The translations under genes and the position numbers were made by a program. Shown piece by piece: positions 35,075-42,807 of a DNA stretch of 57,981 bases (position 1 is its first letter; each line of letters begins with the position of its first letter). Source of the DNA: Lichenicola sp964249735 (lineage in GTDB: Bacteria > Pseudomonadota > Alphaproteobacteria > Acetobacterales > Acetobacteraceae); NCBI GenBank assembly GCA_964249735.1, contig CAXUDP010000015.1, forward strand, positions 1-57,981, written 5' to 3'. The notes beneath the pieces were generated by a model. The model saw only the letters and a program-made list of their open reading frames with translations, was not told the origin of the DNA and ran no database searches.

Positions 35075-36226
35075 ATGATCCAGGCGCAGGACTTCCTCGA
35101 CCAGGCCGCGGCGTGCGGGCTCGACTTCTATAGCGGCGTTCCCTGCTCGTTCCTGACCCCGATGATCAACCGGGTGATCGGCGCGGGTGCCGACGGCGCC
35201 GGGCTCGACTACGTCGGTGCCGCCAGCGAGGGGGAAGCGGTCGCGATCGCGTCCGGCGCCTGGCTCGGCGGCCGCGGCGGCGTGGTGATCTGCCAGAACT
35301 CCGGCCTCGGCAACTGCGTCAACCCCCTGACCTCGCTGAACGCACCGTTCCGGATCCCGCTCCTGCTGGTCACCACCTGGCGCGGCCAGCCAGGATACAA
35401 GGACGAGCCCCAGCACTCGCTGATGGGACAGATCACCCAGGCGATGCTCGACCTGTGCGCCGTGGCCAACCGGCCGTTCCCGCGCACCGAGGCGGAGATC
35501 GGACCGGCGCTTGAGGCCGCCTCCGCCCGCCTTGCCCGGGGGCTGCCGTTCGGGCTGGTGATGGAACAGGACAGCGTGGCCGAGGAGGCGCTGTCGGAAC
35601 CGGCCCGCCTCCCGCTCCCGCCCGGACGCTGGATCGACCTGCGCCGTCACGCCGAGCGTCCGGCCAGGGCGACGCTGCTGCAGAGCCTGCTCGCCGTGCT
35701 ACCCGACGCAGCGGCCGTGATCGCCACCACCGGCAAGTGTGGACGCGAGCTGTTCACCCTGTCCGACCGCGACCAGCACCTCTACATGGTCGGCGCCATG
35801 GGTGCCGCCTCCGGGCTCGGGCTCGGCGTGGCGCTGACGGTGCCGGACCGGCCGGTGGTGGTGGTGGACGGCGACGGCGCCGCGCTGATGAAGCTGGGCA
35901 CGATGGCGACGATCGGCGCCTGTCGGCCGCGGCGCCTCCTCCACGTCCTGTTGGACAACGGCGTTCACGACTCCACCGGCGGTCAGGCCACCGTGTCGGA
36001 CTCGGTGAACTTCGCGGGCGTGGCGCTCGCCTGCGGCTACCGTGCCGCCTGGTCGGTGGACGACCGTGCCGGCTTCGAGGAGGCGGTGGCGCAGGGGCTG
36101 GACCAGCACGGCCCGGTGTTGATCCATGCGCGTATCGCACCCGGATCGATGGGGTCGCTGGGACGGCCGACGGTGCCGCCCCACGCGGTGGCGCAGCGAT
36201 TCCGCGCGTTCCTGGCCGGACCCTGA
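35075..36226 (+). CDS. ppd: Phosphonopyruvate decarboxylase
   Basis: This 383-aa thiamine-diphosphate enzyme makes phosphonoacetaldehyde from phosphonopyruvate, the step that pulls the unfavourable PEP mutase reaction forward. The N-terminal half has the pyrimidine-binding glutamate region (GAASEGEAVAIASGAWLGG) and QNSGLGNCVNPL. The C-terminal half has the TPP-phosphate motif VVDGDGAALMKLGTM followed by LLDNGVHDSTGGQ, typical of Ppd. Length matches the family. It is the last gene of the pepM operon and is followed by a hairpin at 36233-36261. No aminotransferase for the next step (2-aminoethylphosphonate) is visible in the window. Confidence 0.93.
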   Translation: MIQAQDFLDQAAACGLDFYSGVPCSFLTPMINRVIGAGADGAGLDYVGAASEGEAVAIASGAWLGGRGGVVICQNSGLGNCVNPLTSLNAPFRIPLLLVTTWRGQPGYKDEPQHSLMGQITQAMLDLCAVANRPFPRTEAEIGPALEAASARLARGLPFGLVMEQDSVAEEALSEPARLPLPPGRWIDLRRHAERPARATLLQSLLAVLPDAAAVIATTGKCGRELFTLSDRDQHLYMVGAMGAASGLGLGVALTVPDRPVVVVDGDGAALMKLGTMATIGACRPRRLLHVLLDNGVHDSTGGQATVSDSVNFAGVALACGYRAAWSVDDRAGFEEAVAQGLDQHGPVLIHARIAPGSMGSLGRPTVPPHAVAQRFRAFLAGP

Positions 36227-36232
36227 AACGAC

Positions 36233-36261
36233 CAGGGCGCCCCGGTGACCGGGACGCCCTG
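36233..36261. terminator. Bidirectional hairpin between convergent genes
   Basis: CAGGGCG (36233-36239) pairs with CGCCCTG (36255-36261), and CCCGG with CCGGG inside it, with one mismatch and a 3-nt loop. It lies between the stop of the phosphonopyruvate decarboxylase gene and the end of the glycine-zipper gene. There is no strong T-run on either side, so termination may be partly factor-dependent. Confidence 0.55.
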
Positions 36262-36307
36262 CAGCACTAGTCCGGATGACCGCCGAGGCGGCCGCTCCGA
36301 CTCCGGA

Positions 36308-37030
36308 TCACGGGATCTCGGCGCGCGGCGGCAGGCCGGTGCCGGTGGCGCCGGCCAGGCCGGTGGTGGTGCGGGTGCCTGACGCATACGGCTCGGCCGT
36401 CTCGTCGTGGCGGGTCCAGCCGCTGCTCTGGTATTCGGCGCGGCGGGTGGTGGTGTTGATCGCGGTCTGGCCGTCCATGATCGCCTCGACCGTGGGCGCC
36501 TGCGACTCGTCGGCACGCACGGTGACGAGGTTGCCGCCGCGGCGCACCGTCTCGGCGTAGACGTGGGCATCCTCGTCCGGCACCCCGGCTCCGGTCAGCG
36601 CCCCCACCAGGCCACCGGCTCCGCCGCCGACAGCGGCGCCGACGCCGGCCCCCGTCAGGGTGGCGATCAGCCAGCCTGCCGCGACCACCGGACCCACGCC
36701 CGGGATCGCCAGCGAGCCGATGCCGGCGAGCAACCCGGCCCCGCCGCCGAGCACGGTGCCGATGGTGGCGCCGGTGCCGGCGCCCTTCTCAGTCTCCTCG
36801 TCGCGCGGCAGGTCGGTCCCGGTCCCGGTCCCGGTCAGGCCCGCCCCGGTCCCCGTTCCCATGCCCGTTCCTGTCCCCGTCCCGGTGGTGCCGACCGGTC
36901 CGGACTGGGCGCCGTCGCGTCCGACCAGGCTGATGTCGCTGTGCGGGATGCCTGCGCTTTCGAGAGCCTGGATGACGCCGGTCGCCGCGGCGTAGCTGTC
37001 ATAGGCGCGTGTGATGGTACGCTGTGCCAT
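36308..37030 (-). CDS. Glycine-zipper stress protein with Gly-Thr-rich linker
   Basis: This 240-aa protein has an N-terminal YflT-like alpha/beta fold (RTITRAYDSYAAATGVIQALESAGIPHSDISLVGRD is the start) and then a low-complexity linker of alternating Gly and Thr (about residues 49-75). It continues with a glycine-zipper region (IGTVLGGGAGLLAGIGSLAIPGVGP and VGAAVGGGAGGLVGALTGAGVP) and a C-terminal half with ETVRRGGNLVTVRAD. Such proteins are common general-stress factors, possibly membrane-associated through the zipper. ATG 37030 follows GAGGAAGCAGATCC. It lies 47 bp after the PepSY-like gene and may share its EcfG-type promoter. Confidence 0.75.
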   Translation of the reverse strand: MAQRTITRAYDSYAAATGVIQALESAGIPHSDISLVGRDGAQSGPVGTTGTGTGTGMGTGTGAGLTGTGTGTDLPRDEETEKGAGTGATIGTVLGGGAGLLAGIGSLAIPGVGPVVAAGWLIATLTGAGVGAAVGGGAGGLVGALTGAGVPDEDAHVYAETVRRGGNLVTVRADESQAPTVEAIMDGQTAINTTTRRAEYQSSGWTRHDETAEPYASGTRTTTGLAGATGTGLPPRAEIP

Positions 37031-37077
37031 GGATCTGCTTCCTCGTTGTGACGTGTTCGGGGTGGATACGACCGTGC

Positions 37078-37548
37078 TCACTCGGTGCCGACGCTGCCCT
37101 TGTAGTCTTCCCACACCTTGACCGACGAACCGTTCTGCATCGCGGTGCCGTGCCACACGCCCTGGTCGTCCTTGGTCAGGTCCTTCACCTGGGTGAAGCC
37201 GTGCTTCACGATCCTGTGCCGCGCCTGGCGCATGGTGAAGCTGTTGGACCCGTGTGCCGGGGTGGACGTATCGGCCGAGGTGGTGGCGACGGCCTGGTTG
37301 TGGCTAGGGCCGCTCATCGTGTTCTGGCCCGTAGCCGACGTGCCCATCGAGCTCTGGCCTGTGGCCGGCGCACCCATCGTGTTCTGGGCCGGGGCTGGCG
37401 CGCTCATCGTGTTCTGAGCCGGGGCCGGCGCGCTCATCGTGTTCTGGCCCGGAGCCGTGGTCGAGTTCTGGGTCTGCGTCTGGGCCTGGGCGGCGCCTGC
37501 GACAACCGTGAACCCGATCGCGGCGGCAAGCAGTGTGGCGGACTTCAT
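37078..37548 (-). CDS. Secreted repeat protein with PepSY-like C-terminus
   Basis: This 156-aa protein has a signal peptide (cleavage after AQA, residue 22) and about five tandem 10-residue repeats of the form QNTMSAPAPA (residues about 35-82). Its C-terminal domain of about 50 aa, FTMRQARHRIVKHGFTQV onward, resembles PepSY/YpeB-like periplasmic domains. ATG 37548 follows GAGGAACG. A GGAAC-N16-CGTT promoter for the EcfG general-stress sigma factor lies 45-69 bp upstream. The role is likely an envelope stress factor; no enzymatic motif is present. Confidence 0.75.
   Translation of the reverse strand: MKSATLLAAAIGFTVVAGAAQAQTQTQNSTTAPGQNTMSAPAPAQNTMSAPAPAQNTMGAPATGQSSMGTSATGQNTMSGPSHNQAVATTSADTSTPAHGSNSFTMRQARHRIVKHGFTQVKDLTKDDQGVWHGTAMQNGSSVKVWEDYKGSVGTE
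37303..37446. repeat. 30-bp tandem repeats encoding QNTMSAPAPA
   Basis: About five imperfect 30-bp units encode the decapeptide repeats of the secreted protein at 37078-37548. The central copies are near-identical (CGCGCTCATCGTGTTCTG core on the plus strand), the outer ones diverged. Copy number may vary between strains by slippage. Confidence 0.75.
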
Positions 37549-37592
37549 CTAACGTTCCTCGTTCCTGATCTGCAGATCGCAGTGCCGGAGCG

Positions 37593-37617
37593 AACGGGGA
37601 ACCCGACAATCGGTTCC
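37593..37617 (-). promoter_or_regulatory. EcfG-type general stress promoter
   Basis: On the minus strand, GGAAC (37617-37613) and CGTT (37596-37593) are separated by 16 bp, the exact consensus for alphaproteobacterial EcfG sigma factors. The transcript would begin about 38 nt upstream of the PepSY-like gene start (37548). The GGAACC...GGTTCC arms also form a palindrome. Confidence 0.7.
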
Positions 37618-37731
37618 AGACCGGTCCCGCAGGCCCGACCCCCGCGCGGCACACGCTCTCGTGCGGAACCTCCCCGAGAACGACGCGGCCGGACGCCCCA
37701 TCTATCGATCGCACCGCATCCGGGAGACGGT

Positions 37732-38838
37732 TTGATCGATACGCTTCTCACCCACGAGACGATCCCGACGATTCCGGCGCCGCGAGGGTCGCGGCAGGAC
37801 CGGCCGTGGATGCCGAAGACCGTGCTGGTCACGCCGGCGGCGCTCGGCTTCCCGAACGGTGCCGCGATGGTGGAGCGCGCGGAGCGGGCAGGCGCCCGGA
37901 TCGTGCGGCTGTCGTCCGACCGCCTGAGCGGACTGCCGGACCAGTACCGCGACGCCAAGACCACCATGGCAGTGGTGGTGGCCTCGCCCAGCCGGCGGAA
38001 GCCGCAGCCGATCCCGCCCAGCGCCGACTGGCGCTTCGACCTGGCCGAAGGCTGCCCGGCGCATTGCCAGTACTGCTACTTGGCCGGCTCCCTGGCCGGG
38101 CCGCCAATCGTGCGCGCCTATGCCAACCTCGACGAGATCCTGGCGGAGCTGCCGCCGCTACTGGGACAGGGCACCATCACCTCACGCTCGGACGCCCGCC
38201 GGCACGAAGGCACCACCTTCGAGTGTTCCTGCTACACTGACCCGCTGGCGATCGAGCCGGTTACCGGCAGCCTGTCCGCGGCGATCCGTCATTTCGGCGC
38301 CTGGGACGCCGACGTGCAGCTGCGTTTCACCACCAAGTTCGGCAACGTCGAAACGCTGCTGGACCTGCCGCATCGCGGCCGCACCCGGATCCGCTTCTCC
38401 CTCAACGCCCGTTCCGCCGAGCGATACGAGGGCGGTGCCCCACGCATGGACCGCAGGCTTGCCGCCCTGCGCGCCGTGGCACAGGCGGGCTACCCGGTCG
38501 GGATTACGGTGGCGCCGATCCTGCCGCTGCCCGACTGGCAGGCGGAGTACGACCAACTGCTGGCCGACGTGGCACGGGCGCTGGACGGGGTGCCAGGGGT
38601 GGACCTGACCGCCGAGCTGATCACCCATCGCTTCACCGACAAGTCGAAGACGGTGCTGGTCAGCTGGTATCCCGGCAGCTCACTGCCGATGGACGAGGCC
38701 GACCGGACCCGCAAGCTGACCAAGTTCGGCACCGGCAAATGGGTGCTGCCACGCGTCGAGATGGCGGCGCTGCGCGGATACATGACCGAGGCGCTGGCGC
38801 GCCACCTGCCGATGGCCCGCCTGCTCTACTGGACGTGA
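37732..38838 (+). CDS. Spore photoproduct lyase-like radical SAM protein
   Basis: This 368-aa radical SAM enzyme has C108-x3-C112-x2-C115 (CPAHCQYC) after a conserved WRFDLAEG. It also carries ECSCYTDPLAIEPVTGSL and RFTTKFGNVE, segments found in the SPL-like family of non-sporulating bacteria. True SplB repairs thymine spore photoproduct; the proteobacterial relatives are presumed DNA or nucleotide repair enzymes. TTG 37732 follows GGGAGACGGT and begins the conserved LIDTLLTHET leader; ATG 37810 would remove it. The stop overlaps the next gene (GTGA at 38835-38838). With uvsE it suggests a UV-exposed lifestyle. Confidence 0.82.
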   Translation: MIDTLLTHETIPTIPAPRGSRQDRPWMPKTVLVTPAALGFPNGAAMVERAERAGARIVRLSSDRLSGLPDQYRDAKTTMAVVVASPSRRKPQPIPPSADWRFDLAEGCPAHCQYCYLAGSLAGPPIVRAYANLDEILAELPPLLGQGTITSRSDARRHEGTTFECSCYTDPLAIEPVTGSLSAAIRHFGAWDADVQLRFTTKFGNVETLLDLPHRGRTRIRFSLNARSAERYEGGAPRMDRRLAALRAVAQAGYPVGITVAPILPLPDWQAEYDQLLADVARALDGVPGVDLTAELITHRFTDKSKTVLVSWYPGSSLPMDEADRTRKLTKFGTGKWVLPRVEMAALRGYMTEALARHLPMARLLYWT

Positions 38839-39158
38839 CGCCGCCGCCAGTGACCCCGGACGGACGCTACTTCGTGGTGCGCGGCCGGCTTTGGCGTTGC
38901 ACCGATCCCCGGTTGGACCCGGAATGCCGCACCGCCCTGACCCACGAGCTGATGGCCGCCCGACGTGCCAAGCGCGCCGCGATGCAGGCCAGCGATGCCG
39001 AAGGCCGCGAAGCGGCGCGCGTCCGGATCGACGCCGCCAAGCGGGCGCTCGGCGAGCGCGGCCCGACGTGGTGGACCGACGCCCCGGACTATAACCGCCG
39101 CACGGCCCGGACCACGCCCTACGCCGACTGGTTCGCCGCCCTGCCCGGAAGTTCGTGA
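38835..39158 (+). CDS. Small conserved protein coupled to SPL-like gene
   Basis: This 107-aa soluble protein is characterised by VTPDGRYFVVRGRLWRCTDP at the N-terminus and a C-terminal GPTWWTDAPDYNRR...TPYADWF block. I recognise the pattern as a small conserved hypothetical seen in several proteobacterial genomes, with no assigned function. GTG 38835 overlaps the upstream stop, so translation is coupled with the radical SAM protein and a shared function is likely. Rich in Arg and Trp. Confidence 0.7.
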   Translation: MTPPPVTPDGRYFVVRGRLWRCTDPRLDPECRTALTHELMAARRAKRAAMQASDAEGREAARVRIDAAKRALGERGPTWWTDAPDYNRRTARTTPYADWFAALPGSS

Positions 39159-39260
39159 ACCATGTTCACGCACGCCTGCTCCATGGGCCCGTGCGGGCTC
39201 AGGGCGCTGAACCGTCCCCGAGCACGCCGCAGGCCGCTGCGACCAGTCGATCGGGCCGGA

Positions 39261-40166
39261 TCAGTGCTTCTCGACCGAGGCGCGGTAGATCGCGTCGATC
39301 GACTGGCCCAGGCGCGCGTCGAACGCCTCGTCGCTCATGCCGCGGGTCAGCCCCTCGAGTAGCGCGCGGGAGAAGCTGGCGATCATGCCGTGGTTGTGCC
39401 TCAGGTGCTCGCACGCCTCCGTCAACGGATAGCCGCCGGACAGTGCCACCACGCGTGCCACGCCCTTGTGCGCGATCAGCGGCGCATACAGGTCCGGCAC
39501 CTCCGGGATGGTCACCTTGAGCATCAGCTGCTCGCCGTCGGGCAGGGCGTCGAGCGCCTTGGTCAGCTCGGCGAGCAGGATCGCTTCCGCGCCTGCCTTG
39601 TCCGGGCTCTTGATCAGGACCTCCGGCTCCAGGATCGGCATCAGACCGGCGTCGCTGATCTGCCTGCCAATCTCGAACTGCTGCCTGACGATCGCGGCGA
39701 TGCCCTTTTGGTCCGGCAGGTTCACCACCGAGCGCATCTTGGTGCCGAACACGCCGAGCCCCTTGGCGCGTGCCAGCAACGCGTCGAGGTCGGGGATCGG
39801 CTTCATCAGGCTGACGCCGTCGGCCTCCTTCTCCAGCCCCTTGTCCACCTTCAGGTAGGGGACCACGCCGCGATCCTCCCACAGGAAGGTCGGCACCGGC
39901 TTGCCGTGTGCCTCGCCGTCCATGGTGGCCTCGAACAGGATGGCGCCGATCACCTTGTCCCCGGAGAAGGGGCGCGCGCTCATGATGCGCACCCGCATCT
40001 CGTGCACCAGCTTGAACATCTCGGCGTCGCCCTCGTAGGCGTCTTCCGGAACCCCGTACAGTTTCAGCGCTCCGGGGGTGGAGCCGCCGCTCTGGTCTAG
40101 GGCGGCGATGAAGCCGTTCTTGCCGGAGGCCTGGGCCAGCATGGTGGTGTCGGGCATGGTCGTCAT
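39261..40166 (-). CDS. Class I fructose-bisphosphate aldolase
   Basis: This enzyme of about 301 aa cleaves fructose-1,6-bisphosphate through a Schiff base. Family segments include AALDQSGGSTPGAL at the N-terminus, GAILFEATMDGE, PVPTFLWEDRGVVPYLKVDKGL, ILEPEVLIKSPDKA and VVALSGGYPL. It is of the bacterial class I type (as in staphylococci) rather than the archaeal DhnA type. ATG 40166 or ATG 40157 are both possible; GAGG lies 1-10 bp upstream. It probably serves glycolysis/gluconeogenesis and stands alone as a transcription unit between the small gene at 39158 and folD. Confidence 0.92.
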   Translation of the reverse strand: MTTMPDTTMLAQASGKNGFIAALDQSGGSTPGALKLYGVPEDAYEGDAEMFKLVHEMRVRIMSARPFSGDKVIGAILFEATMDGEAHGKPVPTFLWEDRGVVPYLKVDKGLEKEADGVSLMKPIPDLDALLARAKGLGVFGTKMRSVVNLPDQKGIAAIVRQQFEIGRQISDAGLMPILEPEVLIKSPDKAGAEAILLAELTKALDALPDGEQLMLKVTIPEVPDLYAPLIAHKGVARVVALSGGYPLTEACEHLRHNHGMIASFSRALLEGLTRGMSDEAFDARLGQSIDAIYRASVEKH

Positions 40167-40243
40167 CCTCGTCGTCTTGGCTCGGGAACCGATGGAACCG
40201 GAACGAGAATTTGCCGCGGCCGGTTCCGGCACCATCGCGTCCT

Positions 40244-41146
40244 TCAGCCCGCCAGGCTGCGCTCGGCGGCGGTCAGGGTGTTGCGCAGCAGGCAGGCGAT
40301 GGTCATCGGTCCGACGCCGCCCGGCACCGGGGTGAGCCGGCCGGCGCGGCCCAGCGCCTCCTCGTGCACCACGTCGCCGACCAGCCGCGAGCGGCCTTCC
40401 GGCGTGGTGATGCGGGTGATGCCGACGTCGATCACGGTCGCACCCGGCTTGATCCAGTCGCGCCGCACCAGCCCCTTGTGCCCGGTGGCGACCACCAGGA
40501 TGTCGGCCAGGCAGGCCAGCGCGCCCACGTCCGGGGTGGCGGCGTGGCACACGGTGACGGTGCACTCCTCCTGCAGCAGCAGCTGCGCCATCGGCCGGCC
40601 GACCAGGTTGGACTTGCCCACCACCACCGCATGCAGGCCCTTCAGCGTGCCGAGCTCGGCGCGCAGCAGCAGCAGGCAGCCAAGCGGGGTGCAGGGCACC
40701 AGCCCGTGCTGGCCCAGGGTGACGCGGCCGACGTTCATCGGGCCGAGCCCGTCCACGTCTTTGGCCGGATCGATCGCCGCGGTGACGGCGCTGGCGTCGA
40801 TCCCGGTGGGCAGCGGCAGCTGCACCAGGATGCCGTGCACCGCCGGGTCGGCGTTCAGGGTGGCGATCAGCGACAGCAGCTCGGATTGCCGGGTCGAGCC
40901 GGGCAGGATGTGGGCGAAGGAGCGCATGCCGACATCGCCGGTGTGGGCGATCTTGTTGCGGACATACACCTCGCTGGCCGGGTTGCTGCCGACCTGCACC
41001 ACGGCCAGGCCGGGAACGACGTCGTGCCGCTCGGACAGCCGGGCCACCTCGTCGCGGATTTCGGCGGTGATGCGTGCGGCGTGCGCCTTGCCGTCGATCA
41101 GGCGGGTCTCGATCGGCAGCCGCGTCTCGGTCGGCTGGGGGGTCAT
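40244..41146 (-). CDS. folD: Bifunctional methylenetetrahydrofolate dehydrogenase/cyclohydrolase
   Basis: This 300-aa FolD enzyme interconverts 5,10-methylene- and 10-formyl-tetrahydrofolate. Key segments are PGLAVVQVGSNPASEVYVRNK (substrate lysine), ILVQLPLP, PAKDVDG, PCTPLGCLLLL and VVGKSNLVGRPMAQLLL (NADP site), then VPGGVGPMTIACLLRNT. ATG 41146 follows CAGGAGCGCGC. The open frame upstream to 42400 is only the shadow of the threonine aldolase gene on the other strand. It is divergent from the threonine aldolase gene, which supplies glycine to the same one-carbon pool. Confidence 0.96.
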   Translation of the reverse strand: MTPQPTETRLPIETRLIDGKAHAARITAEIRDEVARLSERHDVVPGLAVVQVGSNPASEVYVRNKIAHTGDVGMRSFAHILPGSTRQSELLSLIATLNADPAVHGILVQLPLPTGIDASAVTAAIDPAKDVDGLGPMNVGRVTLGQHGLVPCTPLGCLLLLRAELGTLKGLHAVVVGKSNLVGRPMAQLLLQEECTVTVCHAATPDVGALACLADILVVATGHKGLVRRDWIKPGATVIDVGITRITTPEGRSRLVGDVVHEEALGRAGRLTPVPGGVGPMTIACLLRNTLTAAERSLAG

Positions 41147-41209
41147 GCGCGCTCCTGGCTCGTCCCGAGGCTCCAGACCGGCTGGAACGGTTGCCGCAAT
41201 CGAGGCAGG

Positions 41210-42280
41210 ATGCGGCGCATGAAGCCCATACGGAAGAACTTCGGCAGCGACAACGTCGGTCCGATCAGCCCAGCCATCCTCGACGCCCTGGTCGCCGCCA
41301 ACACCGGGACGGTGCCCTCGTATGGCGGCGACCCCTGGACGGCACAACTCCAGGACGCGGTGCGAACGACGTTCGAGGCGCCCGACGCTGAGGTGTTCGC
41401 GGTGGCCACCGGCACCGCGGCCAACGCGCTGGCGCTGTCGGCGCTGGTGCCGCCCTATGGCGGGGTCTACTGCGACCAGTCCTCGCACATCGAGAACGAC
41501 GAGTGCGGCGCGCCCGAGTTCTTCACCGGCGGCGCCAAGCTGCTGACCCTGCCGAGCTTGGACGGCAAGCTGTCGCCGGCGCTGCTGCGGGCCAACCTCC
41601 AGGCCAGCCGGGCGATCGGCGTGCACAAGAGCCGGCCGACCGCGATCAGCATCACCCAGGCGACGGAATGGGGCACCACCTACTCGCTGGAGCAGGTGCG
41701 GGAGATCGGCGAGACCGCGCGCAGCCTGGGCCTGTCGCTGCACATGGACGGCGCCCGTTTCGCCAACGCCCTGGTGTCGCTCGGCTGCAGCCCGGCCGAC
41801 ACCACCTGGCGCGCAGGCGTCGACGTGCTGTCGCTGGGGGCGACCAAGAACGGAGCGATGGCGGCGGAGGCGGTGGTGTTCTTCCGGCCGGCGCTGGCGG
41901 AGGAGTTCGCCAGGCGGCGCAAGCGGGCCGGGCACCTGTGGTCCAAGGCGCGCTACCTGAGCGCGCAGCTGGTCGCCTATCTCCAGGACGGGCTGTGGCT
42001 GGACAACGCCGCCCAAGCCAACGCGATGGCGACGCGCCTGGCCGACGGGCTGCTCCGGGTGGAGGGCGCCAGCCTGCTGCATCCGGTGCAGTCGAACGAG
42101 GTGTTCGCGGTGCTGCCCGAGCCGGTGATCGCCCGGCTGGAAGCGCAGGGCTTCCTGTTCTACCGCTGGTACCTGCCACAGGGGCTGGAGGTGGCCCCGG
42201 GCCGCCTTCCGATCCGGCTGGTCACCGGCCTCGACACCGAGGCGGACGATGTGGACGCGCTGCTGGCGGCGGTGGAGTGA
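41210..42280 (+). CDS. Low-specificity L-threonine aldolase
   Basis: This 356-aa PLP enzyme cleaves threonine to glycine and acetaldehyde. It has FGSDNVGPISPAILDAL, the cofactor-binding ATGTAANALALSAL, HMDGARFANALV and the Schiff-base lysine in LSLGATKNGAM. ATG 41210 follows GAGGCAGG directly; ATG 41219 is an alternative with better spacing. It is divergent from folD, sharing a 63-bp intergenic region, so both may be co-regulated as glycine/one-carbon supply. Confidence 0.93.
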   Translation: MRRMKPIRKNFGSDNVGPISPAILDALVAANTGTVPSYGGDPWTAQLQDAVRTTFEAPDAEVFAVATGTAANALALSALVPPYGGVYCDQSSHIENDECGAPEFFTGGAKLLTLPSLDGKLSPALLRANLQASRAIGVHKSRPTAISITQATEWGTTYSLEQVREIGETARSLGLSLHMDGARFANALVSLGCSPADTTWRAGVDVLSLGATKNGAMAAEAVVFFRPALAEEFARRRKRAGHLWSKARYLSAQLVAYLQDGLWLDNAAQANAMATRLADGLLRVEGASLLHPVQSNEVFAVLPEPVIARLEAQGFLFYRWYLPQGLEVAPGRLPIRLVTGLDTEADDVDALLAAVE

Positions 42281-42807
42281 GGGCCGTCTCCACCTGAACC
42301 CATGATCCTGCGGTCCGGAGTGGGTTTGGCCGCGGCCGGAACTGGCAAGTGCCGCGGCAAAAATATCGGGAAGAGCGAGGTGTACGTCTGCGGAGGCCAT
42401 GACCGCCGGCGCCGCCGCTGCGAGTGCTGCACCCGCGCCATCCGATCCGATATCGTCCGCTGCGACGTGGAAAGCGGCCGGCGCTCAGGTCGTCAGCCGC
42501 TGGGTGGTCGATCCACCCGCGCCCGCCTGAACCGCATGCGTCGCCTCGCCACGCGCCACCAGCGCCAGGCCGACATCCACCAGACCTTCACCATCCTCGG
42601 CTGCGCCCTCGTCCGTTTCCGCCAGATCAGGCGGTTCTGTCGGCATTCTCATGCAGAGGCTGCAACGACGTCCGAGATGTAGATGCGCCCTGCCATCCGG
42701 CTGCCGGGCCGGGCTTCCGTTCACAGGCAAGCGAGCCGTCAGCTCGCTCCGGAACGGGCTGCAGCGCTTCGGGTATCGCTCTGGTCGTCTTGAAGGAGAA
42801 ACACACC
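42281..42807. other. Intergenic region carrying an IS remnant
   Basis: This 527-bp stretch between the threonine aldolase and GST genes has no intact gene. Its middle (about 42465-42682) encodes a scrambled C-terminal fragment of an IS5-type transposase, listed separately. The last 20 bp hold the AAGGAG ribosome binding site of the GST gene. Confidence 0.6.
42465..42682 (+). pseudogene. IS5-family transposase C-terminal remnant
   Basis: One plus-strand frame reads ARLNRMRRLATRHQRQADI followed by HQTFTILGCALVRFRQIRRF, close to the conserved end of IS5-group DDE transposases (RRLAxRxERRADIH...LGCALI). Just upstream, a second frame supplies KAAGAQVVSRWVV, matching the preceding WVVERT region. 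The two pieces are in different frames, so the gene is broken. No terminal inverted repeats or intact catalytic residues are visible. It is a fossil of a past insertion. Confidence 0.6.

Noticed and set aside
37303..37446. Tandem repeats considered as a CRISPR array
   Set aside because: The repeats are contiguous, in frame and encode a decapeptide; there are no spacers and no cas genes.
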